In this document: piece after piece, positions 7,865 to 17,906 of the stretch
Numbering within the stretch: position 1 is the first letter of the stretch
Layout: the number at the start of each line of letters is the position of its first letter
Assembly: GCA_003666485.1 (NCBI GenBank)
Contig: CP032931.1
Coordinates: forward strand, 62,001-126,000
DNA: 64,000 nt
Origin: Levilactobacillus brevis
GTDB taxonomy: Bacteria > Bacillota > Bacilli > Lactobacillales > Lactobacillaceae
Reading direction: 5' to 3'
Translations under genes and position numbers: made by a program
The notes under the pieces: generated by a model
What the model was told of the DNA's origin: nothing
The model's input: only the letters and a program-made list of their open reading frames with translations
Databases searched by the model: none

Positions 7865-8770
7865 ATGAAGCCGTTTGTACCCATTCCAGTCGTGGACTCG
7901 AGTCTCTATTTATTCGGGGGGCATCAACGAACCGTGCCAGGGGGCTGGCAGTTTTTTGAGCAAAAACATCAAGCGTTTGAATTAATGTGTGTCGTTGACG
8001 GTCGGCAAACCACGGAGATCAAGGGGAGTGGGGCGTTTGACTATGGTGCGGGTGAAGTGATGATCATTTCCCCGGGGACCCTGCACACCAATAAAAATAC
8101 CAGCGATGATGCTAGCATGACCTACATCTGCTTTCACTTCAGCATTGAAAGCCTGGAGCTCAAGGCAGAGATGCTCAGCAACATGGTCAATGCCGTGATT
8201 CCGGCCGCTCATCCCGTTGCGAAAGCCGCCATGATTGCGGCAACGACCATTGTTGCGGCCAGTGCAGACCGGTCTTTGAACAAGGAACAGGTCAACCTCC
8301 AGATTCAAATTGCCGTGCTCAACTTCTTCTACGCCGTTTCGACTGACCTGCGGACCTCTGCCCAACAGAAGGGCGGCCGCTACAGTGAAAACGAGGCCAA
8401 GACGAGCCGGCAAATGGCGTCGCTGATCAAGCAGTACATCTTGAAAGAAGAAATCCCGTCCTTTTCGTTTGCCACCATTTGCCAGCAGGTGGGCGTCAGC
8501 AGTGGATATGGGCACCGCATCTTCAAGAAAGTCTACGGCGTGACCCCGCTACATTACATTGAAAGTCAAAAGTACAACAAGGCCAAGCGCCTCTTAGGCT
8601 CACCGGAATATTCTATCGAGGATATCGCCTACCTGATGGGGGCCAGCAGTGTTTCCAATTTTAGCAAGCAATTTAAGAAGTGGTCTGGCATTACCCCTAG
8701 TCGCTACCAGCGGCAGTTAAAACAAAAGCGGCGGGTCCGGACAGTTAAGGAAAGTGGCTATTTTGAATAG
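7865..8770 (+). CDS. AraC family regulator of the xylo-oligosaccharide locus
   Basis: 301 residues. The N-terminal half has a cupin-type sugar-sensing domain (HQAFELMCVVDG, then PGTLHTNKN); the C-terminal hundred residues hold two helix-turn-helix units (FATICQQVGVSSGYGHRIFKKVYGVTPLHY and the SIEDIAYLMGASSVSNFSKQFKKWSGITPSRYQ segment). AGGAGG precedes the ATG. It lies just ahead of a symporter and GH43 enzyme on the same strand, so it most likely activates them on binding xylose or xylobiose. Sequence outside these domains is too general to name the ligand. Confidence 0.85.
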   Translation: MKPFVPIPVVDSSLYLFGGHQRTVPGGWQFFEQKHQAFELMCVVDGRQTTEIKGSGAFDYGAGEVMIISPGTLHTNKNTSDDASMTYICFHFSIESLELKAEMLSNMVNAVIPAAHPVAKAAMIAATTIVAASADRSLNKEQVNLQIQIAVLNFFYAVSTDLRTSAQQKGGRYSENEAKTSRQMASLIKQYILKEEIPSFSFATICQQVGVSSGYGHRIFKKVYGVTPLHYIESQKYNKAKRLLGSPEYSIEDIAYLMGASSVSNFSKQFKKWSGITPSRYQRQLKQKRRVRTVKESGYFE

Positions 8771-8794
8771 TTTTGGTTAGAAAAAGATAAATGA

Positions 8795-8820
8795 CCCCGT
8801 CAAACATTGATTTGGCGGGG
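8795..8820 (+). terminator. Terminator after the AraC gene
   Basis: CCCCGTCAAA pairs with TTTGGCGGGG around a short loop, followed by a T-rich tract. Confidence 0.7.
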
Positions 8821-8886
8821 ATTTGTTTTACCCACAAGGTCAGGATTTAACTAAAACCGGTCATGAAAGAAGATAGCGAGTCTTTA

Positions 8887-8900
8887 TGAAAGCGGATACA
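8887..8900 (+). promoter_or_regulatory. cre site (CcpA operator) before the symporter
   Basis: TGAAAGCGGATACA fits the catabolite-responsive consensus TGWAANCGNTNWCA except for one central base. A ten-base palindrome GTTAGCTAAC follows at 8914-8923 and may be the AraC-protein site. Together they suggest glucose repression plus specific induction of the symporter-GH43 operon. Confidence 0.65.
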
Positions 8901-9035
8901 ATTCAACGTGTAAGTTAGCTAACGGAGAAATGCGTGAGGCGTCGGCCAACGGCTCACGAGATAAATTGTTGGCGGTCACTCAGCTAGAAGCGGCTGCCAA
9001 GTACTTATTTTCCAATTTGAAAGGGGTTCTCGCAC

Positions 9036-10514
9036 ATGGCCTCAAATACACAGGCTACTGCCACAGAGACTCAGGCTACTGATGAATTTGCCAAACTTTC
9101 TTGGCGTGAACGCATTAGTTATGGTGCCGGTGATCTCGCGCAAAACTTGATCTTCGGTACAGTTGGTTCCATGCTCTTATTTTACTTAACCACCGTTTAT
9201 GGTATTTCGGCCGCAGTCGGTGCCACGATCTTCTTGATTGTCCGTTGGGTCAACGTTTTCTGGGATCCGTGGGTCGGCGCGTTTGTCGACAAGCACAATT
9301 TTAAAAAAGGTAAGTACCGGCCATATCTGATTTATGGCGGGGTGCCGCTGACCATCATGGCCGCGCTGCTCTTCTTGCCGATCGATGCCGTTCGGGGCAA
9401 CGTCTTTTATGCCTTCATCGCTTACCTGGCGACCGCATTGATTTACTCATTCGTGAACATCCCCTACGGCGCCTTGAACGCGTCTTTGACCCGGGACAAC
9501 GATGAGATTTCAACGCTGACCACGGTACGGATGACGGAAGCAAATATCGGGAACCTGTTAGTCTACACGTTCCTACCGCTGTTCGTTCAAATGGCTTCAC
9601 CAAACCCACAATCCAAGGACATCGGCTTCTTCGGGATTCACATGAACTTGGGGGATTACACCTCACCTAAGGCCGGTGGCGCCTACTTCATGGTCATGGC
9701 AATCTACATGATCATTGGGTTTGTGATGTTAACGGCTACTTACTTTGGCATCAAGGAACGGGTCTTGCCAACGCAAAAGGAATCCGATGCCGTTAAGTAT
9801 TCCGACCTCTGGACTGAATTCAAACAAAACAAGCCATTACAAATCCTAGGCCTGTTCTTCTTGATTGGCTTTACCTTCATGTTCTTTGGCAACACGGTTT
9901 GGCCATTCTACATGCAATACAGCATTGGGCACTCCGAGTGGATGGCTTCCATCAACTTGATTGGGTCGATTCCAGGGATTTTCTTGGTTTTCTTATGGCC
10001 AATCATTCGTAAAAAGATTGGTAAACGCCAATTCTTCTACGCTTTCTTAACACTATTTATCATTGGGACGTTAATTCTGTGGGTCTGGTCTTTCCCTGCC
10101 TTTAAGAATAGCGTTGCCCTTGGCTACACGGGCCGTTTCCTCATGCAGTGGGGGATTACCGCCGCAACGGGTTACATGTGGTCCCTGGTTCCGGAAGTCG
10201 TTTCTTACGGCGAATACACGTCCAAGAAGCGGGTGGCTGGTATCATCAACGCCATCATGGGCCTGTTCTTCAAGATTGGGTTAGCCCTCGGGGGAATCAT
10301 CCCAGGCTACATCAACGCCTTCTTCAAATTTGACGGGACGAAGGCGACGCAAAGTGCCGGCGCCTTAATGGGCATTCAGTGGTCCATGATTTGGCTGCCA
10401 ATTATTCTGGCCATCATCGCGATGTTTGTCATGAGTCGCTACACGTTGACCGATGACGAAGTGAACAAGATGAACGAAGAATTAACGGCCGCACGCAAAG
10501 CTGAACTGGATTAA
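9036..10514 (+). CDS. GPH-family sugar:cation symporter (xyloside uptake)
   Basis: 492 residues, about twelve membrane helices. The sequence has the hallmarks of the glycoside-pentoside-hexuronide family: ISYGAGDLAQNL at the start, DPWVGAFVDK in loop 2-3, GKYRPYLI, and SLVPEVVSYGEY late in the protein. Closest in type to XynP/XynC transporters of xylobiose and xylo-oligosaccharides in lactobacilli. It lacks the C-terminal IIA extension of LacS. The next gene begins 28 bp later and would hydrolyse the imported sugar in the cytosol. Confidence 0.88.
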   Translation: MASNTQATATETQATDEFAKLSWRERISYGAGDLAQNLIFGTVGSMLLFYLTTVYGISAAVGATIFLIVRWVNVFWDPWVGAFVDKHNFKKGKYRPYLIYGGVPLTIMAALLFLPIDAVRGNVFYAFIAYLATALIYSFVNIPYGALNASLTRDNDEISTLTTVRMTEANIGNLLVYTFLPLFVQMASPNPQSKDIGFFGIHMNLGDYTSPKAGGAYFMVMAIYMIIGFVMLTATYFGIKERVLPTQKESDAVKYSDLWTEFKQNKPLQILGLFFLIGFTFMFFGNTVWPFYMQYSIGHSEWMASINLIGSIPGIFLVFLWPIIRKKIGKRQFFYAFLTLFIIGTLILWVWSFPAFKNSVALGYTGRFLMQWGITAATGYMWSLVPEVVSYGEYTSKKRVAGIINAIMGLFFKIGLALGGIIPGYINAFFKFDGTKATQSAGALMGIQWSMIWLPIILAIIAMFVMSRYTLTDDEVNKMNEELTAARKAELD

Positions 10515-10542
10515 GGACTCAAACATGAAAGGAAGATCTCTA

Positions 10543-12165
10543 ATGAAGATTCAAAATCCTGTGTTACCTGGTTTTAACGCTGACCCGAGCATGATTCGGG
10601 TCGGCGACACCTACTACATTGCCAACTCGACCTTTGAGTGGTTCCCAGGTGTCCGGCTGCATGAGTCTAAAGACTTGGTTCATTGGAACCTCTTGCCATC
10701 ACCGTTGTCCACGACGACGTTACTTGATATGAAAGGGAATCCGGCTTCTGGCGGGATTTGGGCGCCTGATCTCTCCTACGCCGACGGTAAGTTCTGGTTG
10801 GTGTACACGGACGTCAAGATTACGGATGGGCCGTTTAAGGACATGACCAACTACCTGACGACGGCTACCGATATTCACGGACCGTGGTCAGATCCCATCA
10901 AGATTAACGGGGTCGGCTTTGATTCATCCTTGTTCCACGATAAGGATGGGCGTAAGTACCTGGTCCAACAAACCTGGGATCACCGTGAATACAACCACCC
11001 ATTTAATGGGATCACGTTGACTGAATTCGACCTGGACACGATGCGCTTAAAGCCGGAAACGGCACGGAACATCTACAACGGGGATGACGTTAAACTGGTA
11101 GAAGGGCCTCACCTTTACCAAATCAACGGCTACTATTACCTGTTTGCCGCTGAAGGGGGTACCGTCTTTACGCACCAGGAAATCGTGGCGCGGTCGAAGA
11201 CATTGGCTGAACTCTCCTTTGAAGGGGAACCCGATGGCCCGTTCATTACCAACCTGGATACCCCAGACTTTTACCTGCAAAAGCAAGGGCATGGGGCGTT
11301 GACCTCGACGCCTGGTGGCGAATGGTATTATGCGTCACTAGTCTCACGGCCATGGAATCACGCCACGGAATCGAGTCATGATCCACGGGGATGGAGTACC
11401 TTAGGCCGAGAGACGTCGATCCAAAAAGTTGAATGGGATGAAGACGGCTGGCCACGCGTGGTTGGCGGCCATGGTGGACAGGTTGAAGTTGACGCCCCCC
11501 AAGATGCCATCTTAACGGATGCCCCTAAGGACCACTCGCAACATGATGACTTTGATCAACCAACGTTGGACCTGAACTGGAATACGCTGCGGCAACCCTT
11601 TAGCGCAAAGCTAGGGACTGTTGGGAACGGTGAATTAAAGCTCGTGGGGCAACAATCCCTGTCCAGCACGTTTGACGTTTCGTTTATCGCCCGGCGCTGG
11701 CAAGCCTTTAATTTTGATGCTGAGACCAAGGTGAAATTTGACCCGTTCAGCTATCAACAAATGGCAGGACTGGTCAACTTCTACAATGACAAGCACTACT
11801 CCTGGATTTTCATTACCAATGATGAAAAGAAGGGCCGGGTCATTGAAGTCGCCCAAAATGACAACAACCACTACACGTCCTTCCTGAAGGACCAGGCCAT
11901 TGCGATTCCGGCCGACACCGAGTACGTTTGGTTCAGAGTGCAGGCTCGCAAGGAATCCTACACGTACCAGTATTCCTTTGACGGGCAGGACTGGCAAACG
12001 GTTCCCGTAGTCCTAGATGCCGCCATTCTATCCGACGATTACGTGCTACAGACATCGGGTGGCTTCTTCACCGGGGCCTTCGTGGGCTTGGCAGCGGTGG
12101 ATTACGCTGGCTACGAGGCGGTCGCGACGTTTGACCACTTCGATTACCAAGAATTACCAGACTAG
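10543..12165 (+). CDS. GH43 beta-xylosidase/arabinofuranosidase
   Basis: 540 residues, without signal peptide, hence cytosolic. The five-bladed propeller shows GFNADPSMIRVGDTYY with the general-base Asp (residue 14), GFDSSLFHD with the pKa-modulating Asp (about 127) and VEGPHLY with the acid Glu (about 187). After about residue 330 comes a beta-sandwich module (DUF1349/GH43 C2 type) usual in XynB-type beta-xylosidases. The ATG at 10543 has AAAGGAAG at proper spacing; the ATG at 10525 does not. It should release xylose from short xylo-oligosaccharides brought in by the upstream symporter. Confidence 0.9.
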   Translation: MKIQNPVLPGFNADPSMIRVGDTYYIANSTFEWFPGVRLHESKDLVHWNLLPSPLSTTTLLDMKGNPASGGIWAPDLSYADGKFWLVYTDVKITDGPFKDMTNYLTTATDIHGPWSDPIKINGVGFDSSLFHDKDGRKYLVQQTWDHREYNHPFNGITLTEFDLDTMRLKPETARNIYNGDDVKLVEGPHLYQINGYYYLFAAEGGTVFTHQEIVARSKTLAELSFEGEPDGPFITNLDTPDFYLQKQGHGALTSTPGGEWYYASLVSRPWNHATESSHDPRGWSTLGRETSIQKVEWDEDGWPRVVGGHGGQVEVDAPQDAILTDAPKDHSQHDDFDQPTLDLNWNTLRQPFSAKLGTVGNGELKLVGQQSLSSTFDVSFIARRWQAFNFDAETKVKFDPFSYQQMAGLVNFYNDKHYSWIFITNDEKKGRVIEVAQNDNNHYTSFLKDQAIAIPADTEYVWFRVQARKESYTYQYSFDGQDWQTVPVVLDAAILSDDYVLQTSGGFFTGAFVGLAAVDYAGYEAVATFDHFDYQELPD

Positions 12166-12191
12166 TCTGGGTCAATGAGCAGAATATAGAG

Positions 12192-12234
12192 AACGACGCG
12201 CTTTCGGCAATTTGCTGAGGGCGCGTCGTTTTTG
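12192..12234 (+). terminator. Terminator of the xyloside operon
   Basis: AACGACGCGC and GCGCGTCGTT form a ten-base stem followed by TTTTT. The rest of the 12166-12514 interval is AT-rich and ends in the promoter region of the pilus operon; no gene is seen in it. Confidence 0.8.
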
Positions 12235-12514
12235 GGGTTGACAGGCAATCAGCCAAAAATATGGGAGTCTCATGAGAAATCATGGGGCGCAAGACGCATA
12301 GTTGAAGGCGGCATTTATTTATAGTAGAAACTGGGTTTTAAATTAATTTTGCAAAACAATCATCGTTACAAGTCATTTAGTATGTAACAAGATTACGGTA
12401 TCAATCTAATAAGAAATTACATATCGAGTTCATAACTTATTCATAATTCACTGATATTCTGGGGGCAATTAAGAAAAAGCAGCTCGCAACCCGCTTGATA
12501 GGGAGGTTACCCCC

Positions 12515-15388
12515 ATGAAAAAATGGTTACGCATGGTTTTAATTATCGGTTGTCTCTTTGGTTTAACACCGCTCTTGCGTAGCCAAGCGCAGAAGCACAC
12601 AGCAGTCATTCAAACGGCGGACCTCCAGACCCAAGCGGGGGAAGTCGTGGCCAACCTCGATAGTCACCAACCGCAGGACGTGCAACTGGCGCTAAACCTG
12701 ACGCTCCCTGCAGGCGAAACGGTGATGACGTTGGCGGAACAAGATGAGGCCGCATTCCAGTCCGGGCAGATTGACGACCCGCAACTGGCCGAGGCCGTGA
12801 CGGCGGAAGTTGATTCGAAACAGCGGTTGGTGCTCCAAAATGAGCAGGACCAGCCCCAGAAAACGGCCGTGGTCGTGCCCGTCAAGCTCGTTGACCCACT
12901 CCTGGTGGCGAAACTCCAACTGACTTTGAAAGTGGCGGACCAAGCCGAAACATTCGTGCTCCCGACAGTCACGGTCAAGGCGGCTGAGAGTGGCGAGGCA
13001 GAATCGTCAACGAACAGCAGTCAGAGCAGTAATCAGAACAATAGTCAAAGCAGCAGTCACAGTAGCACCACTAGTAGTAGCACCAGCAGTCAATCCACCA
13101 CCAACGCACAAACGTCCGTGAGTCAGCGGTCGCAGTCCAGCCAGTCACGCTCACGGTCGAGCAAGGCGTCAGCGGCCAGCACGACCAGCAGTCGTTCAGC
13201 AGCTAAGGCCGACGATGACGACGCGGATACCGCGACCACGGCGAAGACGCAGACTAGCAAAGCGCGAGCAACGACACCGGCATTGCCAACGGCTTCGCTC
13301 GACGTTCACCGCGCACAGATTCAGATCGGCAGTTGGTCAGACAGCCTGGATATTGGCGGCACCTTAGTCACTGATAGCAACGTCGTCGGGCCCAAAAAAG
13401 CCGCGACGGGCGGCAACACTTACTGGGACAACACATATGCCAACCAGTACTACTACTCTTACCAACAAGCAGACCACGCGCAGGCCTATACGGTTGTTTT
13501 GAATGATAGCCCAGTACCCGCAGCGACGGATACCATCGTGGTTTACTATCAAAATGTTGGGGCCTACACGACCTCAGCTTCGGCAGAAAGCCCTACTGAG
13601 CAGATGGGCGCTATCGTTAAGATTTCTAACATTGTCTACAATAAGAATGCACCAGCAGGGAAGGATCGCTACATTGATTTTTCCACCAATTTCTACTCGG
13701 GAATCGTCTACAACGGGATTGAAAGCTTTGACCTGGATATCACGTTTATTAACGAAGACGGGACCAAGATGCTGAACTTCCCGCAACCCACTGCCGATAA
13801 CGATTACAACTCATACTTCACATTTGGCTCCTTGAACGGTAACGAGGAAGGCGAACATGAATGGGCAGGAACGCGGTCGGGATTGGAAGGCATGCTGTCA
13901 GCGGAGTCGCTGGTCAAAAAGCAAGACAACGGCTGGTACGAAGGTATCGGTAAAGGGATCTGGCAGGCTGGCCAATCGTATACGGGTAAGGACGAATGGG
14001 GCGACTTCCTCGGGTCCACCAACTATGAAAAAGGCGCGGTTTCCTTCCCACTAGTGGGGACGACGCAGCTATTCAAGCTGAAAAGTGAATCGGGCTTCAC
14101 GTGGCAGTCATTTTCCAGCGGCTACCTCGTGGCTCTCGAAGCACCGGCGCCGCAAAAAACGGTTCACCGGACCGCCGACCTGGGTCTCGACCACAACAAC
14201 CTGGATGGCGTGACGATCGACCGGGATGACGATGACCTGAACAGCTTTTACTACACGATTTATCAACCGACTTACAGTATTCCGAACGAATCGATTGCCA
14301 AGCCGGATCGGATCATCCTGAAAGATCAATTGCCGGCGGGGATGACACTCGAAGGCTTTCAGCTGTACAACACGGATGGCACCCAGATTACTGAGGGGGG
14401 CAAGCTAGACGTTTCTGATAGCGGTCAGGTCATCTATGAACTCGCCGACAAGGAAATTGAAAAGTTGACGTTTGACGGTCGCGCCTTTGCCTTTCAAATG
14501 CGGGTCGTGATTGACGATGACTTTGTCGGGACCTTCAAGAACCAGGCGACGGTGACGTTTGACTCCGGGGAAAACTACACCTGGGAAAAGGAAACGAATG
14601 AAGTGGTCACGCATTTCCAACGGGACCTGACGACCTTGAAGCTGAAAAAAGTGGGCGACCTCATGTGGGACCCCACGGCCAGCGAACCCCTGAAAGATGT
14701 CGTCTTCACGGTGACCGACCCGAACGGCCAGACGTTCACGGTCACAACGGATCAGGCCGGTGAGGCGACTCTGACGCATTTGAGTAAGCGACACACGTAC
14801 ACGATCACTGAGACCACGCCCGCGGGCTACATCTCAGGGCCGACCTTCACGCTAACTTACGACACCGCTGTTAATCGCTGGAAACTCACGACCGACACGC
14901 TGCAGGTCAGCATCTCTGACGACGCGCAGCAGGTTATCACCGTGACCAACCAACGCAAACGCGGGGACTACGGTTTCCACAAGGTTGATAGCACCACTGG
15001 CAGCAAACTCGCCGGCGCCGAATTTATCATTCGCAACCAGGCGAAGCAGTACCTGACGTTTGACGCGGACGGGCACCTGAGTGGCGTGGTCGACCAGCGT
15101 GAGCAAGCGACCAAGCTAACGGCGGCCGATGGTATTTTCAAGGTCACTGGCTTGCCATACGGCGATTACCAGTTGATCGAAACGCAGGCGCCAGACGGCT
15201 ACACGCTCGGTAAGGCGCATGACTTTACCATTTCAGACAGAGAAGCATCCGCACCAGACCGGATTGAAAACGACCCATACAGTCTTCCCGTGACCGGGGG
15301 GCAGGGCATCTTCTGGTTCATTGTCTTAGGGCTCATACTCACCCTATCGTCTCTCGCCATTTGGCGCACCCACCCTAGAGGAGAATAA
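12515..15388 (+). CDS. LPXTG-anchored pilin/adhesin with SpaA domains
   Basis: 957 residues. A signal peptide is followed by a compact domain, a Ser/Thr/Gln-rich low-complexity linker (about 165-230), an acidic patch, a large adhesive domain, and two SpaA-type isopeptide-forming Cna-B-like repeats near the end (KLKKVGDLMWDPTASEPLKDVVF; FHKVDSTTGSKLAGAEF; each closed by ITETTPAGY or LIETQAPDGY). It ends in LPVTGG, a membrane helix and a basic tail. As first gene of the operon and largest subunit it is likely the tip or minor pilin. The ribosome site GGGAGG lies within a GGG...CCC inverted repeat just before the ATG. Confidence 0.88.
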   Translation: MKKWLRMVLIIGCLFGLTPLLRSQAQKHTAVIQTADLQTQAGEVVANLDSHQPQDVQLALNLTLPAGETVMTLAEQDEAAFQSGQIDDPQLAEAVTAEVDSKQRLVLQNEQDQPQKTAVVVPVKLVDPLLVAKLQLTLKVADQAETFVLPTVTVKAAESGEAESSTNSSQSSNQNNSQSSSHSSTTSSSTSSQSTTNAQTSVSQRSQSSQSRSRSSKASAASTTSSRSAAKADDDDADTATTAKTQTSKARATTPALPTASLDVHRAQIQIGSWSDSLDIGGTLVTDSNVVGPKKAATGGNTYWDNTYANQYYYSYQQADHAQAYTVVLNDSPVPAATDTIVVYYQNVGAYTTSASAESPTEQMGAIVKISNIVYNKNAPAGKDRYIDFSTNFYSGIVYNGIESFDLDITFINEDGTKMLNFPQPTADNDYNSYFTFGSLNGNEEGEHEWAGTRSGLEGMLSAESLVKKQDNGWYEGIGKGIWQAGQSYTGKDEWGDFLGSTNYEKGAVSFPLVGTTQLFKLKSESGFTWQSFSSGYLVALEAPAPQKTVHRTADLGLDHNNLDGVTIDRDDDDLNSFYYTIYQPTYSIPNESIAKPDRIILKDQLPAGMTLEGFQLYNTDGTQITEGGKLDVSDSGQVIYELADKEIEKLTFDGRAFAFQMRVVIDDDFVGTFKNQATVTFDSGENYTWEKETNEVVTHFQRDLTTLKLKKVGDLMWDPTASEPLKDVVFTVTDPNGQTFTVTTDQAGEATLTHLSKRHTYTITETTPAGYISGPTFTLTYDTAVNRWKLTTDTLQVSISDDAQQVITVTNQRKRGDYGFHKVDSTTGSKLAGAEFIIRNQAKQYLTFDADGHLSGVVDQREQATKLTAADGIFKVTGLPYGDYQLIETQAPDGYTLGKAHDFTISDREASAPDRIENDPYSLPVTGGQGIFWFIVLGLILTLSSLAIWRTHPRGE

Positions 15389-15391
15389 CCC

Positions 15392-16834
15392 ATGAAAATT
15401 ACAAAATTACGACAACTCGCAGTCGCTGCTTTCGCCGTTTGTGGCTTGGCGTTAGGGGGTGGTCAACTGACCGCTCACGCCGCTGAGGCCGCGCCGGACA
15501 CGGTGACGTTGAAGTTGCACAAGTTGGATAACACCGCTGATAAGACGATTCAAAACACCGGCGACGAGGTCGACACGCAAGGCCTCAAGCCCTATGACGC
15601 TAGCAAATATGGCGCTGTCACGTACAGCGTGTACGATATCACGGCCCTGTTAAAGGCGCGGGACGTGGTTGCAGGGCAAACGGACCAGGACACGTTTAAA
15701 CAAGTTCGTGATGAATTGATTCAAGAAATCACCAACGGTCAGACCGATCCTGAAAAAGTCTTAGCGGCGCAACAGGCCTTCGTCGATCAGAATGACCTAC
15801 AGGCAACGGCGACCCAAACGCTGACGGATAGCAGTGGCCTGCTGACGTTTGCCGGCCTGAGTAACAAGGGCTTCTATCTCATCATGGAAACGGCGGCACC
15901 TGTGGACCATTTAACGGGGATGTCCGCACCGATGATTATTGGCTTACCCCTGAATGACAAAGACACGATTCACTTGTACCCTAAAAACGTGGTGGCTAGT
16001 GGCATCGACCCGACCATTCACAAGGTTGGCCTGGACCCAGAGGCACCGACCAGCGATAAGTACGTGACGCTGGAAGGCATCCAGTTCACGTTGGCACCGG
16101 AGAACGACCCAGACAACGCGATCACGTTGACCACGAATGCACAAGGCGACATTGACTTTGGCGGCCTGGAAGTCGGGACGCGCTATGTGCTGACGGAATC
16201 TTCCGTAGCCAGCCACCCGTGGTACCACCTCACCGCTAACGGTCAGGCCATCTCCCTGACTTTCGCTGTTGATAAGGATGGGAACATCAAGAAAGCGGTT
16301 GCCCAACCTAGCGCGGGTTACTTTAAAATCTCTGGCAGCACGATCGGAATCACGAATCACCTGATTCTGGGTGGCGCCGAGTTCAAGAAGGTCGACGCAC
16401 AGACGGGTAAGGAGCTGGCCGGAGCGAAATTCAAGGTACAAAAAGTCGCTGACGGCGAAAAGTTTTGGGCTGTGTTTGACGGCAAGACGTTTGAGAAATG
16501 GGTGAAGGATGAAGCGCAAGCGACAGTTCTGACGTCCGGTTCGGATGGGAAATTTGACTTCACCGGCGTCCCTTACGTTTACGATAAGCACGATAAAAAG
16601 CAGGTCGTCTACAACTTGATTGAAACGCAAGCACCGGCTGGATATGCACTGCTGAAGTCCGCAACGCCATTTGAAATTAATGAAAAGACGGAAATCAAGG
16701 ACATTGAAAACGAACGTTACGCCTTACCGATTACCGGGGGCATGGGCATCTGGCTCTTCCTTCTCATCGGGGGACTCCTGATGGGCGGCTCCGGCTACCT
16801 GTACTACCGGCAACGGCGGCAAAACAAGGCGTAA
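15392..16834 (+). CDS. LPXTG-anchored major pilin (SpaH/EbpB type)
   Basis: 480 residues with an AHA signal cleavage site. The segment IHLYPKN supplies the pilin-motif Lys used by class C sortases to join subunits. Later Cna-B domains carry isopeptide signatures (EFKKVDAQTGKELAGAKF and LIETQAPAGYA, with the Lys and Glu needed for an internal bond). It ends ALPITGG, a hydrophobic helix and RQRRQ tail. It begins 4 bp after the preceding gene and should form the shaft. Confidence 0.92.
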   Translation: MKITKLRQLAVAAFAVCGLALGGGQLTAHAAEAAPDTVTLKLHKLDNTADKTIQNTGDEVDTQGLKPYDASKYGAVTYSVYDITALLKARDVVAGQTDQDTFKQVRDELIQEITNGQTDPEKVLAAQQAFVDQNDLQATATQTLTDSSGLLTFAGLSNKGFYLIMETAAPVDHLTGMSAPMIIGLPLNDKDTIHLYPKNVVASGIDPTIHKVGLDPEAPTSDKYVTLEGIQFTLAPENDPDNAITLTTNAQGDIDFGGLEVGTRYVLTESSVASHPWYHLTANGQAISLTFAVDKDGNIKKAVAQPSAGYFKISGSTIGITNHLILGGAEFKKVDAQTGKELAGAKFKVQKVADGEKFWAVFDGKTFEKWVKDEAQATVLTSGSDGKFDFTGVPYVYDKHDKKQVVYNLIETQAPAGYALLKSATPFEINEKTEIKDIENERYALPITGGMGIWLFLLIGGLLMGGSGYLYYRQRRQNKA

Positions 16835-17123
16835 CCTAGACAGCTAGGAAGGTGGCACGCAAGAAACGGCGACACAGTTCGGCTACAGAGATAAGTCACT
16901 AGCAGTCGGTTTAGTTCTCAGTAACAGTGAAGCTCAGCCAAAGTTGACCCAATTCAGTGGTACTGGCTGTGCCGACCGGTTACCTGGCTATTAAACGAAC
17001 CGGAAGACCGCTTCCCAAACCGGCAAAACTGTTGGTTGACGGAGCTTTCCGATTTCACCGATTTCCACGAAACTACCTAGCCGAAAACGGCATAACTAGA
17101 CTAAAGAAAGGGGGGACCCCCTA
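16835..17123 (+). other. Long structured gap inside the pilus operon
   Basis: 289 bases without an open frame separate the pilins from the sortases. It contains CCTAGacagCTAGG right after the pilin stop, several shorter inverted repeats, and at its end AAAGGGGGGACCCCC, where the sortase ribosome site lies in a G/C palindrome. No T-run terminator is visible, so read-through transcription of the sortases at reduced translation is likely. Confidence 0.45.
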
Positions 17124-17906
17124 ATGCGCAGATGGTTGATCATCTTACTCTTTTGCTTGGGCCTGGGCCTGATTGGCTATCCGGCCGCCAGCAACGTGGT
17201 GACCGGTTGGCGCCAGCAGGGGGTCCTGACGGCGTACAAGCAACAGCTCCAACGGGCGAACCAGACCCAACTAAAGACACTGCAGCGGGCCTTACAGAAG
17301 CAAGAAACCAGTGATGAGGCCACGGTACCAGACCCGTTTAACGCGACGGGGAAGTCCTTCGTGACGACCACGCCGCTCACCCTGATTGCGATTCCCAAGA
17401 TCAACGTGGAACTACCAGTCTTCGCGGGGACTGGTGAGGATGTCTTGCAAAAGTATGCGGGGCTGGTCCGCGGCACGGATGTCCCTCAGGGCAAACGGAA
17501 TCAACACAGCTTGATCACGGCGCACCGTGGTCTGCCGGGGGCACAGCTTTTCACCGATCTTCCCCGGCTCCAACGCGGGGACCGGTTTTACCTTAAAAAT
17601 GCTTACGGGCTGATGACCTACGAGGTGACGACGCGCCGAACCGTGAAGGCCGCGACTCAACAGCCCATCCAACGCGCGGCAACGCAGAATCAAGTGACGC
17701 TGATGACCTGTACCCCGTATATGATCAACACGCACCGCTTGCTGGTCACTGGTCGGCGCATCCCCAACGAGACGCAAACCATTCCCCGCGGCCAGTTCGT
17801 GTGGGACTGGTACAAGATTGGCTTGCTGGTGGTCGCGGCCCTCCTCATCATCGCTGGTGGGTGGGCCGGCTACCACCACTACCGACGAATGAAGGAGGGA
17901 AAGTAA
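17124..17906 (+). CDS. srtC: Class C (pilus-assembly) sortase
   Basis: 260 residues: an N-terminal membrane helix, the sortase barrel with AHRGLPGAQLF (catalytic His, and the lid/active-site loop typical of class C) and LMTCTPYMINTHRLLVTGRR (Cys196 and Arg), then a C-terminal membrane helix and basic end, the usual two-helix topology. It should join the pilins encoded upstream through the YPKN lysine. The stop codon abuts the start of the next sortase. Confidence 0.92.
   Translation: MRRWLIILLFCLGLGLIGYPAASNVVTGWRQQGVLTAYKQQLQRANQTQLKTLQRALQKQETSDEATVPDPFNATGKSFVTTTPLTLIAIPKINVELPVFAGTGEDVLQKYAGLVRGTDVPQGKRNQHSLITAHRGLPGAQLFTDLPRLQRGDRFYLKNAYGLMTYEVTTRRTVKAATQQPIQRAATQNQVTLMTCTPYMINTHRLLVTGRRIPNETQTIPRGQFVWDWYKIGLLVVAALLIIAGGWAGYHHYRRMKEGK

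Noticed and set aside
7982..8515. 177-codon antisense frame in the AraC gene
   Set aside because: Shadow of a well-supported regulator gene.
13000..13210. Repeat array suspected of being CRISPR or VNTR
   Set aside because: It is the codon-level repetition of a Ser/Thr/Gln linker in the tip pilin; no spacers or fixed unit.
15944..16630. Long antisense frame in the major pilin gene
   Set aside because: Shadow of a G+C-rich gene with clear pilin domains on the plus strand; no ribosome site.
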